Source: Amycolatopsis sp. 2-15 (GTDB lineage Bacteria; Actinomycetota; Actinomycetes; Mycobacteriales; Pseudonocardiaceae). From it: a stretch of 64,000 bases of DNA. A program made the translations under genes and the position numbers. How positions within the stretch are numbered: position 1 is the stretch's first letter; every line of letters starts with the position of its first letter. Below the pieces are notes generated by a model. The model saw only the letters and a list, made by a program, of their open reading frames with translations. It was not told the origin of the DNA and did not search any database. The stretch is from NCBI RefSeq assembly GCF_030285625.1, contig NZ_CP127294.1, positions 8,960,001-9,024,000 on the forward strand, in the 5' to 3' direction. Below are positions 54,438 to 62,860 of the stretch, one piece after another.

Positions 54438-54820
54438 GACGCACCACCAGCCAATGTCAGGGAAACGGTGCCGGTCAGGTGCTCGCCCAGGCTGCCCGTC
54501 GCGGAAACGGCGAGCTCGACGTCGGCGCCGTCGCGCGAGACGACCGGCCGGTGAACGTGAGCGTGTCCCCCCGCGTAACACGGCACGCCGAGGCGGATCT
54601 TGATCGACCGGATCAACGCCTCAAGCCCGGCCCACTCGCTCACGAACCTTTGCACGAGACCGGTATCGGTGAGGATGGTGAGGAAGATGTCCTTTGAACC
54701 CCGAGCGACGGCGGCGTCGCGGTCGTGGTGCACGTCCTGGAAGTCACGGGTCGCGAGGGCGGTGCTGACCACGAACGTCGTGGTCGCCTCGATCCGCAAC
54801 GACGGCAGCTCGACCGTCAT
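54434..54820 (-). CDS. chsH1: ChsH1, MaoC-like hydratase subunit
   Basis: 128 residues, intact, the same length as the mycobacterial protein. STALATRDFQDVHHDRDAAV contains the hydratase-2 Asp/His active site (about 30-37), followed by SKDIFLTILTDTGLVQRFV and SIKIRLGVPCYAGG. It pairs with ChsH2 to hydrate the 3-carbon side-chain enoyl-CoA. ATG 54820 overlaps the chsH2 stop (ATGA); its own stop overlaps the ltp2 start. It is the only undamaged gene of the five-gene operon. Confidence 0.9.
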   Translation of the reverse strand: MTVELPSLRIEATTTFVVSTALATRDFQDVHHDRDAAVARGSKDIFLTILTDTGLVQRFVSEWAGLEALIRSIKIRLGVPCYAGGHAHVHRPVVSRDGADVELAVSATGSLGEHLTGTVSLTLAGGAS

Positions 54821-55944
54821 CGCGCCACCCGCCACGCCGGCAAGGTCAGCTCGTCGTCCACCCGCACGAACGCGGCGACCACCGGCAGCCCGACCCGCAC
54901 CTCGTCCGGCTCCGCGTCGAGCAGCTCGGCCAGCACGCGCACGCCCTCTCCAGCTCCACCGGCGCGACCACGAACGGCAGCCGCTTGCCCGGCACCGGCG
55001 GGTGGTGGTGCACGACGTAGCTGTAGACCGTGCCGCGTCCGCTCGCCACGACGTAGTCCGGTGTCACTTCAAGGGAACCGCCAGGCGGTATCGGACCCGG
55101 CGGGTGCCGCAGCGTGTCGCCCCACCACTGGATGCGCAGCTCGCTCTTCCGCAGGCCGGCCCAGAAGAAACTCCGTGTCCCGGCTGATCAGCGGGCGCAG
55201 CACGGGCGCGGGCGGCTCGGCCGAAAGCGGCCGGAACTTCAGCACCCGGAACACCATGTCCGCCACGGGTTCGCCGACGCGCTCGTGGTTGAGCTGAGTG
55301 GTGATCAGGCGCCAGCCCTCGTTCTCCTGCCCCACCAGCAGGTCCGCCGGCACGCGGACGTTCTCGTAGTAGGTGGCGTTCACGTGGTGGGCGCCGTCGC
55401 ACGTGATGATCGGCGTCCACGAGTAGCCGGGGTCGCGGGTGTCGACAACGAGGATCGAGATCCCCTGGTGCTTGGGTGCGTCCGGCGAGGTCCGCACGGC
55501 AAGCCAGATGTAGTCCGCGTCGTGGCCGCCGGTGGTGAAGATCTTCTGGCCGTTGACCAAGTACTCGTCGCCTTCGCGCACCGCGCGGGTCCGCAGCGAA
55601 GCCAGGTCTGTGCCCGTCTCGGGTTCGGTGTAGCCGATGGCGAAGCAGCGTCGGGCCAACGGTCTGCAGTGTCTCCGACGGCAGCTGCACGTCGGCGCGC
55701 GCGGCCTGGTCCACGAACAGGTGCTGCTCGATCTCACCGAAGCCCTGGCCGCCGTAGCGCTTCGGCCAGCCGACGCCGAGCTTGCCGTCGCGGCCCAGGC
55801 GCCGCACGACCTCGCGGTACACCGGCCCGTGGCGCTCCCGCAGCAGCGCCCGGCGTTCCTCGGGCGTCAGCAGGCCCGCGAAGTACTCCCGCGGCTCGGT
55901 GCGCAGCGCCTGCTGGGCGGCCGTCAGCCGATGTGCGTGCTCAC
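54817..55944 (-). pseudogene. chsE2::chsH2 fusion, deleted and frameshifted
   Basis: The GTG at 55944 (overlapping the chsE1 stop) opens chsE2 but loses frame in six codons. The next frame gives AQQALRTEPREYFAGLL and KLGVGWPKRYGGQGFGEIEQ. About 25 residues are missing before FAIGYTEPETGTDLASLR. After RLITTQLNHERV the reading passes straight into ChsH2 sequence (VADMVFRVLKFRPLSA, LISRDTEF), so the chsE2 C-terminal domain and the chsH2 start are deleted. An extra T and a later indel break the DUF35 part (GRGTVYSYVVHHHPPVPGK). It ends at TGA 54817. Neither ChsE2 nor ChsH2 can be made. Confidence 0.85.
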
Positions 55945-57008
55945 CCGGCCACCCGCTCCCCCAGCCGGTCCAGCGGGTGCGCGGCGCCGCCGAGCGCCCG
56001 GCCAAGATCCTTCACCGCCGACGAATACCGGTGCAGCGGGTACTCGCGGTCGACGCCGAGGCCGCCGTGCAGGTGGTGGCACGTCGCCAGCGCCGCGGGC
56101 GCCTGGTCGGTGAGCCAGTAGGCGGCGATGTCGAGCTCTGTGTCGGCGTCGAGGCCCGCGGCCAGCCGCCACCCGGCCGACGTCGCGGCCAGGTGCACGG
56201 TCCGGGGGGCCACGTAGACGGCCGCGATCTGCTGGGCCACCTGGAACGCCGCCAGCGGACGGCCGAACTGCGTGCGCTGAGCGACATGCTGCGAAGTCAG
56301 GGCCAGCGCGCCGGCCAGCAGCCCTTCGCCCAGTGCCAGCGCGCCCGCAAGCGCGAACCGGTGCAGCGTGGCGACGGCGTGGCCGGGTGAGCGGTCGCGC
56401 AGGAACTCCGTGTCGGCCAGCCGCACCCCGGCCAGCCGCACGGTGTACTCGGGCGCGCCGCCGGAGCTGGGCGTGCGGACGAGCTCGACGCCGTCGGCGC
56501 ACGGGTCGACCAGGCGCCACCGCGGTACCGCCCGGCAGTGCGACCGGGGTGAGGATCCGCGTGGCGTCCGCGGCGCCCGGCACCCCCGTCTTGACGCCGG
56601 TGAGCTGCCACACACCGTCGCCGGCCGCGCCGACGGTGCCAGGCACGGTCGTGAACGGCGCGGACGGCTCGTGCAGCGCCGCCGTGAGCACCTCATCGCC
56701 GGCCGCGACGGGCGGCAGCAACTGCGCACGCTGGCGCGGCGTGCCGAGCGTCTCGACGGGCAGCGCACCCAGCGCCAGCACGGCGTACACAGGCACGGCC
56801 GCGGCCGCGCGGCCGACTTCGGTCAGCACCGCGGCGACCCTCCGCGACTCCGAGCCCGTCGCCCCCGAGGTCCTCGGGCAGGGCGAGCGCGAGCAGCCCG
56901 GCGCCGGCCAGCGCGCGCCACTGCTCGCCCGCGTCGGCGGATTTGCCGAGCACCCCTCGCGGTCAGCGCGGCGATCCCGGCCTGCGTATCGTCGGGGGTG
57001 AAGTCCAC
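55941..57008 (-). pseudogene. chsE1: ChsE1 (FadE28-type) acyl-CoA dehydrogenase subunit, several frameshifts
   Basis: GTG 57008 follows GGAGGGAGGGA. VDFTPDDTQAGIAALTA, then LAGAGLLALALPEDLGGDG, AAVLTEVGRAAAAVPVYAVL, and the long C-terminal frame (ADGVELVRTPSSGGAPEYTV, CHHLHGGLGVDREYPLHRY) lie in different frames; at least three indels (about 56960, 56830, 56520) are needed. The sequence matches ChsE1 of the heterotetrameric ChsE1-ChsE2 dehydrogenase. First gene of the igr-type operon; an exact KstR box is 33 bp upstream. Confidence 0.85.
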
Positions 57009-57040
57009 GCCGGTCCCTCCCTCCGAATGGCCGCCACAAG

Positions 57041-57054
57041 TGGAACACGTTCTA
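57041..57054. promoter_or_regulatory. KstR operator upstream of the igr-type operon
   Basis: TGGAACACGTTCTA matches TnnAACnnGTTnnA at all defined positions and shares AACACGTTCTA with the cyp125 box. It lies 33 bp before the chsE1 GTG and 17 bp before a possible start of the divergent hydrolase. The intact box in front of a ruined operon suggests recent decay (inference). Confidence 0.82.
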
Positions 57055-57070
57055 GCTTTAACCGGAAGGG

Positions 57071-58108
57071 ATGGGATCGGCAACCTCCGGTGGCTTCGGC
57101 AACCGGGTACTCCAGAAGCGGAACAGGCCGTCGAGCGAAGAGGGGTGCCGAGTCGACGTGGGTGCGGAACAGGTTCTCATCGGCGCGCTGAGCGACGTCG
57201 GCTGGCAGGCGACCCGGAAGCTGGCGACGATCCCGTCCACGGCCGGGGTGCCGGACCCGGAGCCACTTTCACTGCCGGGCCGCGGCCAGACCGTGGTGGT
57301 CGACGTGGGCCCGCGCCAAGCGCCCGCGATCATCCTGCTGCACTCCGTGGCCTGCACCGGCCTGCTGACCTGGTACCCGCTGCTGGAGCGGCTTTCCGCG
57401 CACTACCGCGTGGTCGTGTTCGACCAGCGCTGGCACGGGCAGGGCATCCGCTCCCACGAGTTCACGCTGCAAGACTGCGCCGACGACGTGGTGGCGGTGG
57501 CCGACGCGCTCGACATCAAGCGGTTCATGATCGCCGGCTACTCGATGGGCGGCATGGTCGGCCAGATGGTCGCCTACCAGCGGCGCGAGCGCGTGAGCGG
57601 CCTCGTCCTGTGCTCCACGGCGAGCTATTTCCGCCGCGGCGTGCGCCAGCGCGTGGCGCTCGACCTGTTCGGGCGCACGCTGCAGCTCATGCGCGACCAG
57701 GCCAAGATCGGCCTCGTGCCCGGCGAACCGCGCCGCGAACGGCTCGCGCGACTGGAGGACCACCGGTGGGCGCTCGCCGAGTTCCGGTCCACGAGCCCTT
57801 GGGCCATCGCCGTCGCGCTCGACGAGATCGGCCGGTTCGACTCGGCGCCGTGGCTGCACACGTTGCGCGTGCCGACCTCGGTGGTCGTGACCAGTCGCGA
57901 CGGTTTCATCGCGCCGGCGCACCAGCGGTCACTGGCGCGGCGCATCCCGGGCGCGGCGACGTACGAGATCCCCGCCGGGCACACGGCGTGCGTGCTCGCG
58001 GCGAACCAGTTCGTACCCGCGCTGATGGCGGCGTGCACGTCGGTGCACGCGGCGATCGCCGACGAGGAAACGGACCGGGTGCGCGAGGAAGAACCCGACT
58101 CGGCGTGA
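57071..58108 (+). CDS. Alpha/beta hydrolase
   Basis: 345 residues. Oxyanion region IILLHSVACTG (HS in place of HG), FDQRWHGQG, nucleophile elbow AGYSMGGMVG (Ser near residue 158), acid Asp in TSRDGFIAP and His in PAGHTACV. Its start is uncertain: ATG 57071 has poor ribosome spacing; GTG codons near 57158 (VDVGAEQVLIG) are plausible. It shares a promoter region with the KstR box, so control by KstR is possible. A steroid ester or lactone substrate is speculative. Confidence 0.85.
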   Translation: MGSATSGGFGNRVLQKRNRPSSEEGCRVDVGAEQVLIGALSDVGWQATRKLATIPSTAGVPDPEPLSLPGRGQTVVVDVGPRQAPAIILLHSVACTGLLTWYPLLERLSAHYRVVVFDQRWHGQGIRSHEFTLQDCADDVVAVADALDIKRFMIAGYSMGGMVGQMVAYQRRERVSGLVLCSTASYFRRGVRQRVALDLFGRTLQLMRDQAKIGLVPGEPRRERLARLEDHRWALAEFRSTSPWAIAVALDEIGRFDSAPWLHTLRVPTSVVVTSRDGFIAPAHQRSLARRIPGAATYEIPAGHTACVLAANQFVPALMAACTSVHAAIADEETDRVREEEPDSA

Positions 58109-58111
58109 AGC

Positions 58112-58666
58112 TCAGTAGCTGGAAACCAGGTCCGCGGGGCTGAGGTCGAGGCGGTAGGGCACCTCGAGGTGCACGGTCTCGCCGCCGGTGGCCTCGGCGT
58201 CGAGCACGTATTCGGTCCCCTCCAGGCGAAAACAGCTGAGGGTGGGCTCGTTGGGCTCGATGACCCAGTAGAACGGGCAGCCGGCCGCGGCGAGGCGGGC
58301 GGGCTTGAGGTGGCGGTCGATGTAGCGGCTGGACGGGGAAACGACTTCGACGGCGAGCACGGGCACGCCCACGAGTGCGCGCTCGGTGAAGGTCTCGCGC
58401 CGGCCGACCACCACGTCGGGGATCATCACGGTGAACTCGTCGAGCACGACGTCGACCGGTGCGGGGAGCACCTCGCAATCCTCAGGGCACACCGGGGTGA
58501 GCGCCGCGAGCAAGCGCGCGACCACCCTCTGGTGCAGCGGACGCGGGGACGGGCTCACCAGAAGCGTCCCGTCCACCAGTTCGTATCGATGGCGTTCATC
58601 CGTGATCGCCTCCAGGTCCCGACGGGTGAGACGGTCGCCGTGTGCGAACGACGGGACTGTCATCAT
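58112..58666 (-). CDS. Uma2-family (PD-(D/E)xK-like) protein
   Basis: 184 residues. VSPSPRPLHQRVVARLLAAL, FTVMIPDVVVGRRE and VLAVEVVSPSSRYIDRHLK (the D...ExV...K core), then GCPFYWVIEPNEPTL give the full Uma2/DUF820 signature. These small proteins have a nuclease-like fold but unknown role and are abundant in Streptomyces, Amycolatopsis and cyanobacteria. Start ATG 58666 (or the adjacent ATG 58663) after GGGGGCAG. Convergent with the hydrolase, 4 bp apart. Confidence 0.85.
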   Translation of the reverse strand: MMTVPSFAHGDRLTRRDLEAITDERHRYELVDGTLLVSPSPRPLHQRVVARLLAALTPVCPEDCEVLPAPVDVVLDEFTVMIPDVVVGRRETFTERALVGVPVLAVEVVSPSSRYIDRHLKPARLAAAGCPFYWVIEPNEPTLSCFRLEGTEYVLDAEATGGETVHLEVPYRLDLSPADLVSSY

Positions 58667-59167
58667 GCTGCCCCCAGGACGGGCCGACCGGAAAACGACT
58701 ACGCCAGGGTAGACGGGTACACGCGGCAGCGCGAACCGTCCTCCGGCGTGTTGGAAACCCGGGCGGCCTATCCGTCCGCGCGCCGTCCGGCGTCCGCCGT
58801 CACACAGGGTCACGAAAATGCGGCGAAACAGACCCGGACAGCCCAGGAGAACCCCGCACGACAGGGCCGTTCGAGTTATGTGAGCGAATTCTCGGAATGG
58901 CCATTCCGGGTAGGGTAATACGACACCAATGGATTACCCGCTGGACTTCTGAGCTGGTCCGAAACCGATCTTTCGTGACGCCGTAAACGTGTTCCCCTCG
59001 GCTCTACATCACGTTATCATTGCGCGATCGAAGCGAGCAGGAAACCCCAAGTAAGGTGAACTTCACCATTCCGCATCACGTTCGCTCTCCGTGATTAACC
59101 GGGTGGACAAGAAAATCACGCATTCTGATTCGACGTTCGCACGCGTCAGCACACTTCGGTGGTGGTC
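58667..59167. other. AT-richer non-coding interval with two palindromes
   Basis: About 500 bp without a credible gene; composition is visibly less GC-rich than the flanks after 58860. It holds a perfect 16-bp palindrome (CGGAATGGCCATTCCG, 58893-58908) and the 13-bp inverted repeat GGTGAACTTCACC (59055-59067), both upstream of the DUF6119 gene and possible operators. Confidence 0.55.
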
Positions 59168-60841
59168 ATGCCTGCCCCGTCCGCACCCAGCCGGCCCGTC
59201 TCCCTCTTCCGCCTCGACGGCACCGGCGCCGAGCCCGACCTGCTGGTGTCGCTCAAGCCCGAGCAGGTCACCACCGACACGACGGTGGACCTCTCCGGTA
59301 CCCGCGCGCGGCTGGTCGCCGGCGCGTTCCACACCGAGATCCCGTTGTGGCTTCCGCACGCGGCCGCGTTGACCGGAAGCGAACTCGACCTCTCTTCCAC
59401 GCTGCCGTTCGCCGTGCTGCTCGTGCCGCGTCCACCTTGGACATACGCGGTGTCCTGGGGCGCCGGGCACCTGGTGCTCAACGACGAGTACGTGGAGCAG
59501 GGTTTCGGGCTGCTGTTCGGGATCCGCCGCCTCGACCCGTTCGACCTCGGGCTGGTGTCGAGCGCCGCGCTCGACGTGTCGGCACGCGCCACGCAGATCT
59601 CGATCCCGGGCGGCGGCGAGCTTTCCGCGTTCCGGCTGGAGCCCTACGGCGACCTCGTGAACCGGCTGGCCGGCTCCGCGGACCTGACCGACCTCACCTA
59701 CGGGCGGGTGACCGGCAAGCGCTACCGGATCCGCGTCGGCAACTCGCTCTACGTACCGCTTGCGAAGGAACCACAGGCTTTTCTCGCGGATCTCGACGCG
59801 GTGGGTGCCGTCGTGGACGAGCCCGACGCGTCTTCGGCGCTGCGATTCGTGGCGCAGACGCGGCCGCTCGACCGCCACCACCGGCTCGTGCCGACGCTGG
59901 AGGCGCAGCTGGCCGAAGCGCTCGGCGGCGACACCGGCGCGTCGCTCGGCCTGGCGTGGCCCGCGACCGCGGTGAACGACGCCGAGAACGCCGGCTCGTT
60001 CCGCATCACCGGCCTCGGCTCCGGCGGGCCGCTGCACGTGGAGTCGCGGCTGGAGCTGGAACACCTCACGGGCCGGCTTGCGCAGCTGCCCGAGGACAAG
60101 CGGGTGAAGGCCCTGCGCGCCGGGCGCGTGGCCACCTGCGCCGACGAGGCGGGCGAAGAGGAGACCGGGTCGCCCGTGCAGGTCGCGAAGTGGCTCGTGT
60201 TCGAGACGACGATCGGGCACACCCGCTATGTGTTCCACCAGGGCCGCTGGTACCGCATCGGCGAGACGTACGTGGAGCAGATGCGCGAGCAGGTCTCGCA
60301 GCTGCTGGCGCGCAAATACGAGTGGCCGGACCTCACGTGGAAACCCACCGGCGAGCCCGACGACGAGAACCGCTACTGCCGCCAGGTCGCCACGCTCGAC
60401 GGCTACGTCTGCCTCGATCGCGACACCGCGACCACACCACTGCACCCGCGGTTCGAGCTGTGCGACCTGCTGGGCCCGGGCAACGAGCTGATCCACGTGA
60501 AGTGGCTGGGCCGCGCGACGGCCGCCAGCCACCTCTACACCCAAGCGCTCGTGTCGGCCGAGGCGCTGCACGACGAGCCGGAAGCGTTGGCGCAGCTGGC
60601 CGAAAAGGTGTCCACTTTGGACGACGGACGGGTGCTGACCGAGGCGCCGGACACCGTCGTGCTCGCCGCCGCGGGCCGCGCGTGGAACGTCGGCGAGCTG
60701 TTCACCCTGTCGCAGGTCGCGTTGCTGCGGCTCGACCGGGCGGTGCGCAGCCTGCAGGCGACGTTGAAATTCGCCGACATTCCGTACCAGGCCAAGAAGA
60801 AGACCACCGCTCAGCCGGCCAAACGCCGCCGCAAGGCCTGA
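59168..60841 (+). CDS. DUF6119 / TIGR04141 sporadically distributed protein
   Basis: 557 residues, no signal or membrane helices. The N-terminal SLFRLDGTGAEPDLLVSLK, central LFGIRRLDPFDLGLV, YRIRVGNSLYVPLAKEP, WLVFETTIGHTRYVFHQGRWYRIGE and FELCDLLGPGNELIHVKWLG correspond to the TIGR04141 family, found patchily across bacteria, often beside restriction or mobile genes. A PLD/nuclease-like activity has not been demonstrated to my knowledge. It ends in a basic tail (KKKTT...KRRRKA). The ATG at 59168 lacks a clear ribosome site; GTG 59159 is an alternative. The AT-richer upstream region suggests acquisition. Confidence 0.75.
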   Translation: MPAPSAPSRPVSLFRLDGTGAEPDLLVSLKPEQVTTDTTVDLSGTRARLVAGAFHTEIPLWLPHAAALTGSELDLSSTLPFAVLLVPRPPWTYAVSWGAGHLVLNDEYVEQGFGLLFGIRRLDPFDLGLVSSAALDVSARATQISIPGGGELSAFRLEPYGDLVNRLAGSADLTDLTYGRVTGKRYRIRVGNSLYVPLAKEPQAFLADLDAVGAVVDEPDASSALRFVAQTRPLDRHHRLVPTLEAQLAEALGGDTGASLGLAWPATAVNDAENAGSFRITGLGSGGPLHVESRLELEHLTGRLAQLPEDKRVKALRAGRVATCADEAGEEETGSPVQVAKWLVFETTIGHTRYVFHQGRWYRIGETYVEQMREQVSQLLARKYEWPDLTWKPTGEPDDENRYCRQVATLDGYVCLDRDTATTPLHPRFELCDLLGPGNELIHVKWLGRATAASHLYTQALVSAEALHDEPEALAQLAEKVSTLDDGRVLTEAPDTVVLAAAGRAWNVGELFTLSQVALLRLDRAVRSLQATLKFADIPYQAKKKTTAQPAKRRRKA

Positions 60842-60910
60842 GCGGCAGGCGGTTCGGCTCACGCGCGGCTAGGCTGGCGCGCAGTTGCCCGGCGAGACGG
60901 TGAGGACGTG

Positions 60911-61303
60911 ATGACGGTGCCCCCTGATCCCCCGATCTGCGCCCGGATCGAAGAGCACTGGCGCGCCTCCGAGGCCGGGGACATCGACACCGAGCACGCG
61001 ATCTACGCCGCGGACGCGATCCTCGACTACCCGCAGTCCGGCGAACGCTTCCGCGGCCGCGACCGGATTCGCGCGCAACGCGGCGGGCACCCGGCCGAGC
61101 GCCACTTCACGATCAGCCGGATCACCGGCGGCGGCGACCTCTGGGTGAGCGAGTGCGTGATCACCTACGACGGCTCGCCCACCCATTCGGTGAGCGTCAT
61201 GGAGTTCACCGACGGCTTCGTCACCCACGAGACCCAGTACTTCGCGGATCCCTTCCCCGCGCCCGAGTCGCGGGCGGCCGTGGCCGAGCGGATCCCGGGC
61301 TGA
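60911..61303 (+). CDS. SnoaL/NTF2-like small protein
   Basis: 130 residues forming one NTF2-like cone: EHWRASEAGDIDTEHAIYAADAILDYPQSGERFRGRDRIRAQ, FTISRITGGGDLWVSECVITYDG and SVMEFTDGFVTHETQYFADPF. The buried Asp/Tyr set could support isomerase, cyclase or hydrolase chemistry, but no function follows from sequence. ATG 60911 (preceded by an in-frame GTG three bases upstream) after GTGAGGA. Confidence 0.82.
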   Translation: MTVPPDPPICARIEEHWRASEAGDIDTEHAIYAADAILDYPQSGERFRGRDRIRAQRGGHPAERHFTISRITGGGDLWVSECVITYDGSPTHSVSVMEFTDGFVTHETQYFADPFPAPESRAAVAERIPG

Positions 61304-61305
61304 CG

Positions 61306-62700
61306 TCAGGCCGGCATGGCCTTGAGCAGCTCCGTCATCGCCTCGGGCAGGGCCTCGGCCAGCGGCCACAGGTCCTTCACCAGTTCCTTGGCGCCGAGCA
61401 GGCCGACGCCGACCTTGCCCTCGTATGAGAAGACAGTGATGTTGAGGCCGGCGCCGTGGAAGACCGGGCCCAGCGGGTACAAGGCGGTGACGCGGGCTCC
61501 GAGCAGGTAGAGCGGCATCGGCGGGCCGGGCACGTTGGAGATGATCAGGTTGTGCACCACCGGGTGGCGCTCGGCGAGCCGCAGCGAAGAGTAGGCGCGC
61601 ACACCGAGGCCGAACGCCGTGGCCGGGGAGAACTGGGCCCAGTCGGCGAGCATGTCGGCGTCGATGTCGTAGTGGTGGTCCTTCGACAGGCGGTTGGCCT
61701 CGGCGAGGAAAAACACGCGCGCGGCCGGGTCACCCAGGTGGGTGGGCAGCGAGGCGAAGAACGCGGAGACCTTGTTGCTGCCGTGATCGCGTTCGGTGCG
61801 CTCGTGCACCGACACCGGCACGGTCGCCACCAGCGGGTCCTCCGGCAGCTCGCCGCGGCCGAGCAGGAACTGCCGCAGCGCGCCGGAAACGAGCGCCAGC
61901 ACCACGTCGTTGACGGTGACGCCGAAGGCGTTCTTCACGCGCTTCACGTCGTCGAGGTCCACGTGGGCGTAGGCGACGCTGCGGTGGCCGGTGATCGTGC
62001 CGTTGAGCGACGTGCGGGGCGCGGTGAACGGGACCGGCATCCCTTTGCCGCGCAACGTCTTGCCGAGCCAGCGCGGCACGAGCTCCACCAGCTCGGGCAG
62101 CAGCTTCGCCATCTCGAACGGGCGGTGCGCGAGCCCTTCCAGGCTTTCGCGCAGGATCTCGACGCGCGTGGGCAGGCCGCTGTTGTGCTGCTTCTCCCGC
62201 GGGATCTCCGGCAGCGGCGCCTCGGGCTCGAGGCCCGCGAGGTAGGTGATCAGGCTGGCGCCGCCGACGCCGTCGATGCTCGCGTGGTGCATCTTGATGA
62301 GCACCGCGATGCCACCGTCGGACAGGCCCTCGATCACGTAGAACTGCCACAGCGGGTGCGCCCGGTCGAGCTGCTGGCCGGCGATGTGGGCGCACAGCTC
62401 GGACAGCTCGCGGTCGTCGCCGGGCGCCGGCACGCCGATGCGGTGCAGGTGGTTGTCGAGGTCGAAGTCCTCGTCCTCGACCCACACCGGATGGCTGAGG
62501 TTCCAGAGTGGATTGTGCAGTTTGCGGCGAAATTCCGGAATCAGCGCGACGCGCTCGGCGAGCCGGCGCTGCAGCTCGGCGAACGAGTAGCCGCCGGGGA
62601 TGGTGGAACCGTCGAGCGTGAGCAGCCCGCAGACGTGCAGGACCTGCGCAGGGGTCTCCAGGTAGAGGAAACTCGCATCCAGGCCGCTCAGTCTCTGCAT
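61306..62700 (-). CDS. Wax ester synthase/diacylglycerol acyltransferase (WS/DGAT)
   Basis: 464 residues, full length. The catalytic HHxxxDG motif is MHHASIDGVGG (about residue 137); other family blocks are LDASFLYLETPAQVLHV at the start, LHNPLWNLSHPVWVEDEDFDL, and the C-terminal NLIISNVPGPPMPLYLLGA (NVPGP motif). It transfers fatty acyl groups from acyl-CoA to diacylglycerol or alcohols to make storage lipid, at the membrane or lipid droplet surface. Single gene with ATG 62700. Storage of sterol-derived acyl-CoA is possible but unproved. Confidence 0.93.
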   Translation of the reverse strand: MQRLSGLDASFLYLETPAQVLHVCGLLTLDGSTIPGGYSFAELQRRLAERVALIPEFRRKLHNPLWNLSHPVWVEDEDFDLDNHLHRIGVPAPGDDRELSELCAHIAGQQLDRAHPLWQFYVIEGLSDGGIAVLIKMHHASIDGVGGASLITYLAGLEPEAPLPEIPREKQHNSGLPTRVEILRESLEGLAHRPFEMAKLLPELVELVPRWLGKTLRGKGMPVPFTAPRTSLNGTITGHRSVAYAHVDLDDVKRVKNAFGVTVNDVVLALVSGALRQFLLGRGELPEDPLVATVPVSVHERTERDHGSNKVSAFFASLPTHLGDPAARVFFLAEANRLSKDHHYDIDADMLADWAQFSPATAFGLGVRAYSSLRLAERHPVVHNLIISNVPGPPMPLYLLGARVTALYPLGPVFHGAGLNITVFSYEGKVGVGLLGAKELVKDLWPLAEALPEAMTELLKAMPA

Positions 62701-62860
62701 GTCGTCAGGCTACCAATCCGGCCAGAAGCAGGCGGGTACCCAAACCGCGCGTTATCGCATGTGGCAGCCGTTCCCGCCGTTACTGTGGTCGGGTTGGTAG
62801 CGGGCAGCACAGTAAGGCAGAACGGCGGATGGGGCGGTTTGCGGCGGTAGCATCGCGAAG

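Noticed and set aside
58998..59013. KstR-like AACGTGTT near 59.0 kb
   Set aside because: It lacks the outer T and A and does not precede a steroid gene.
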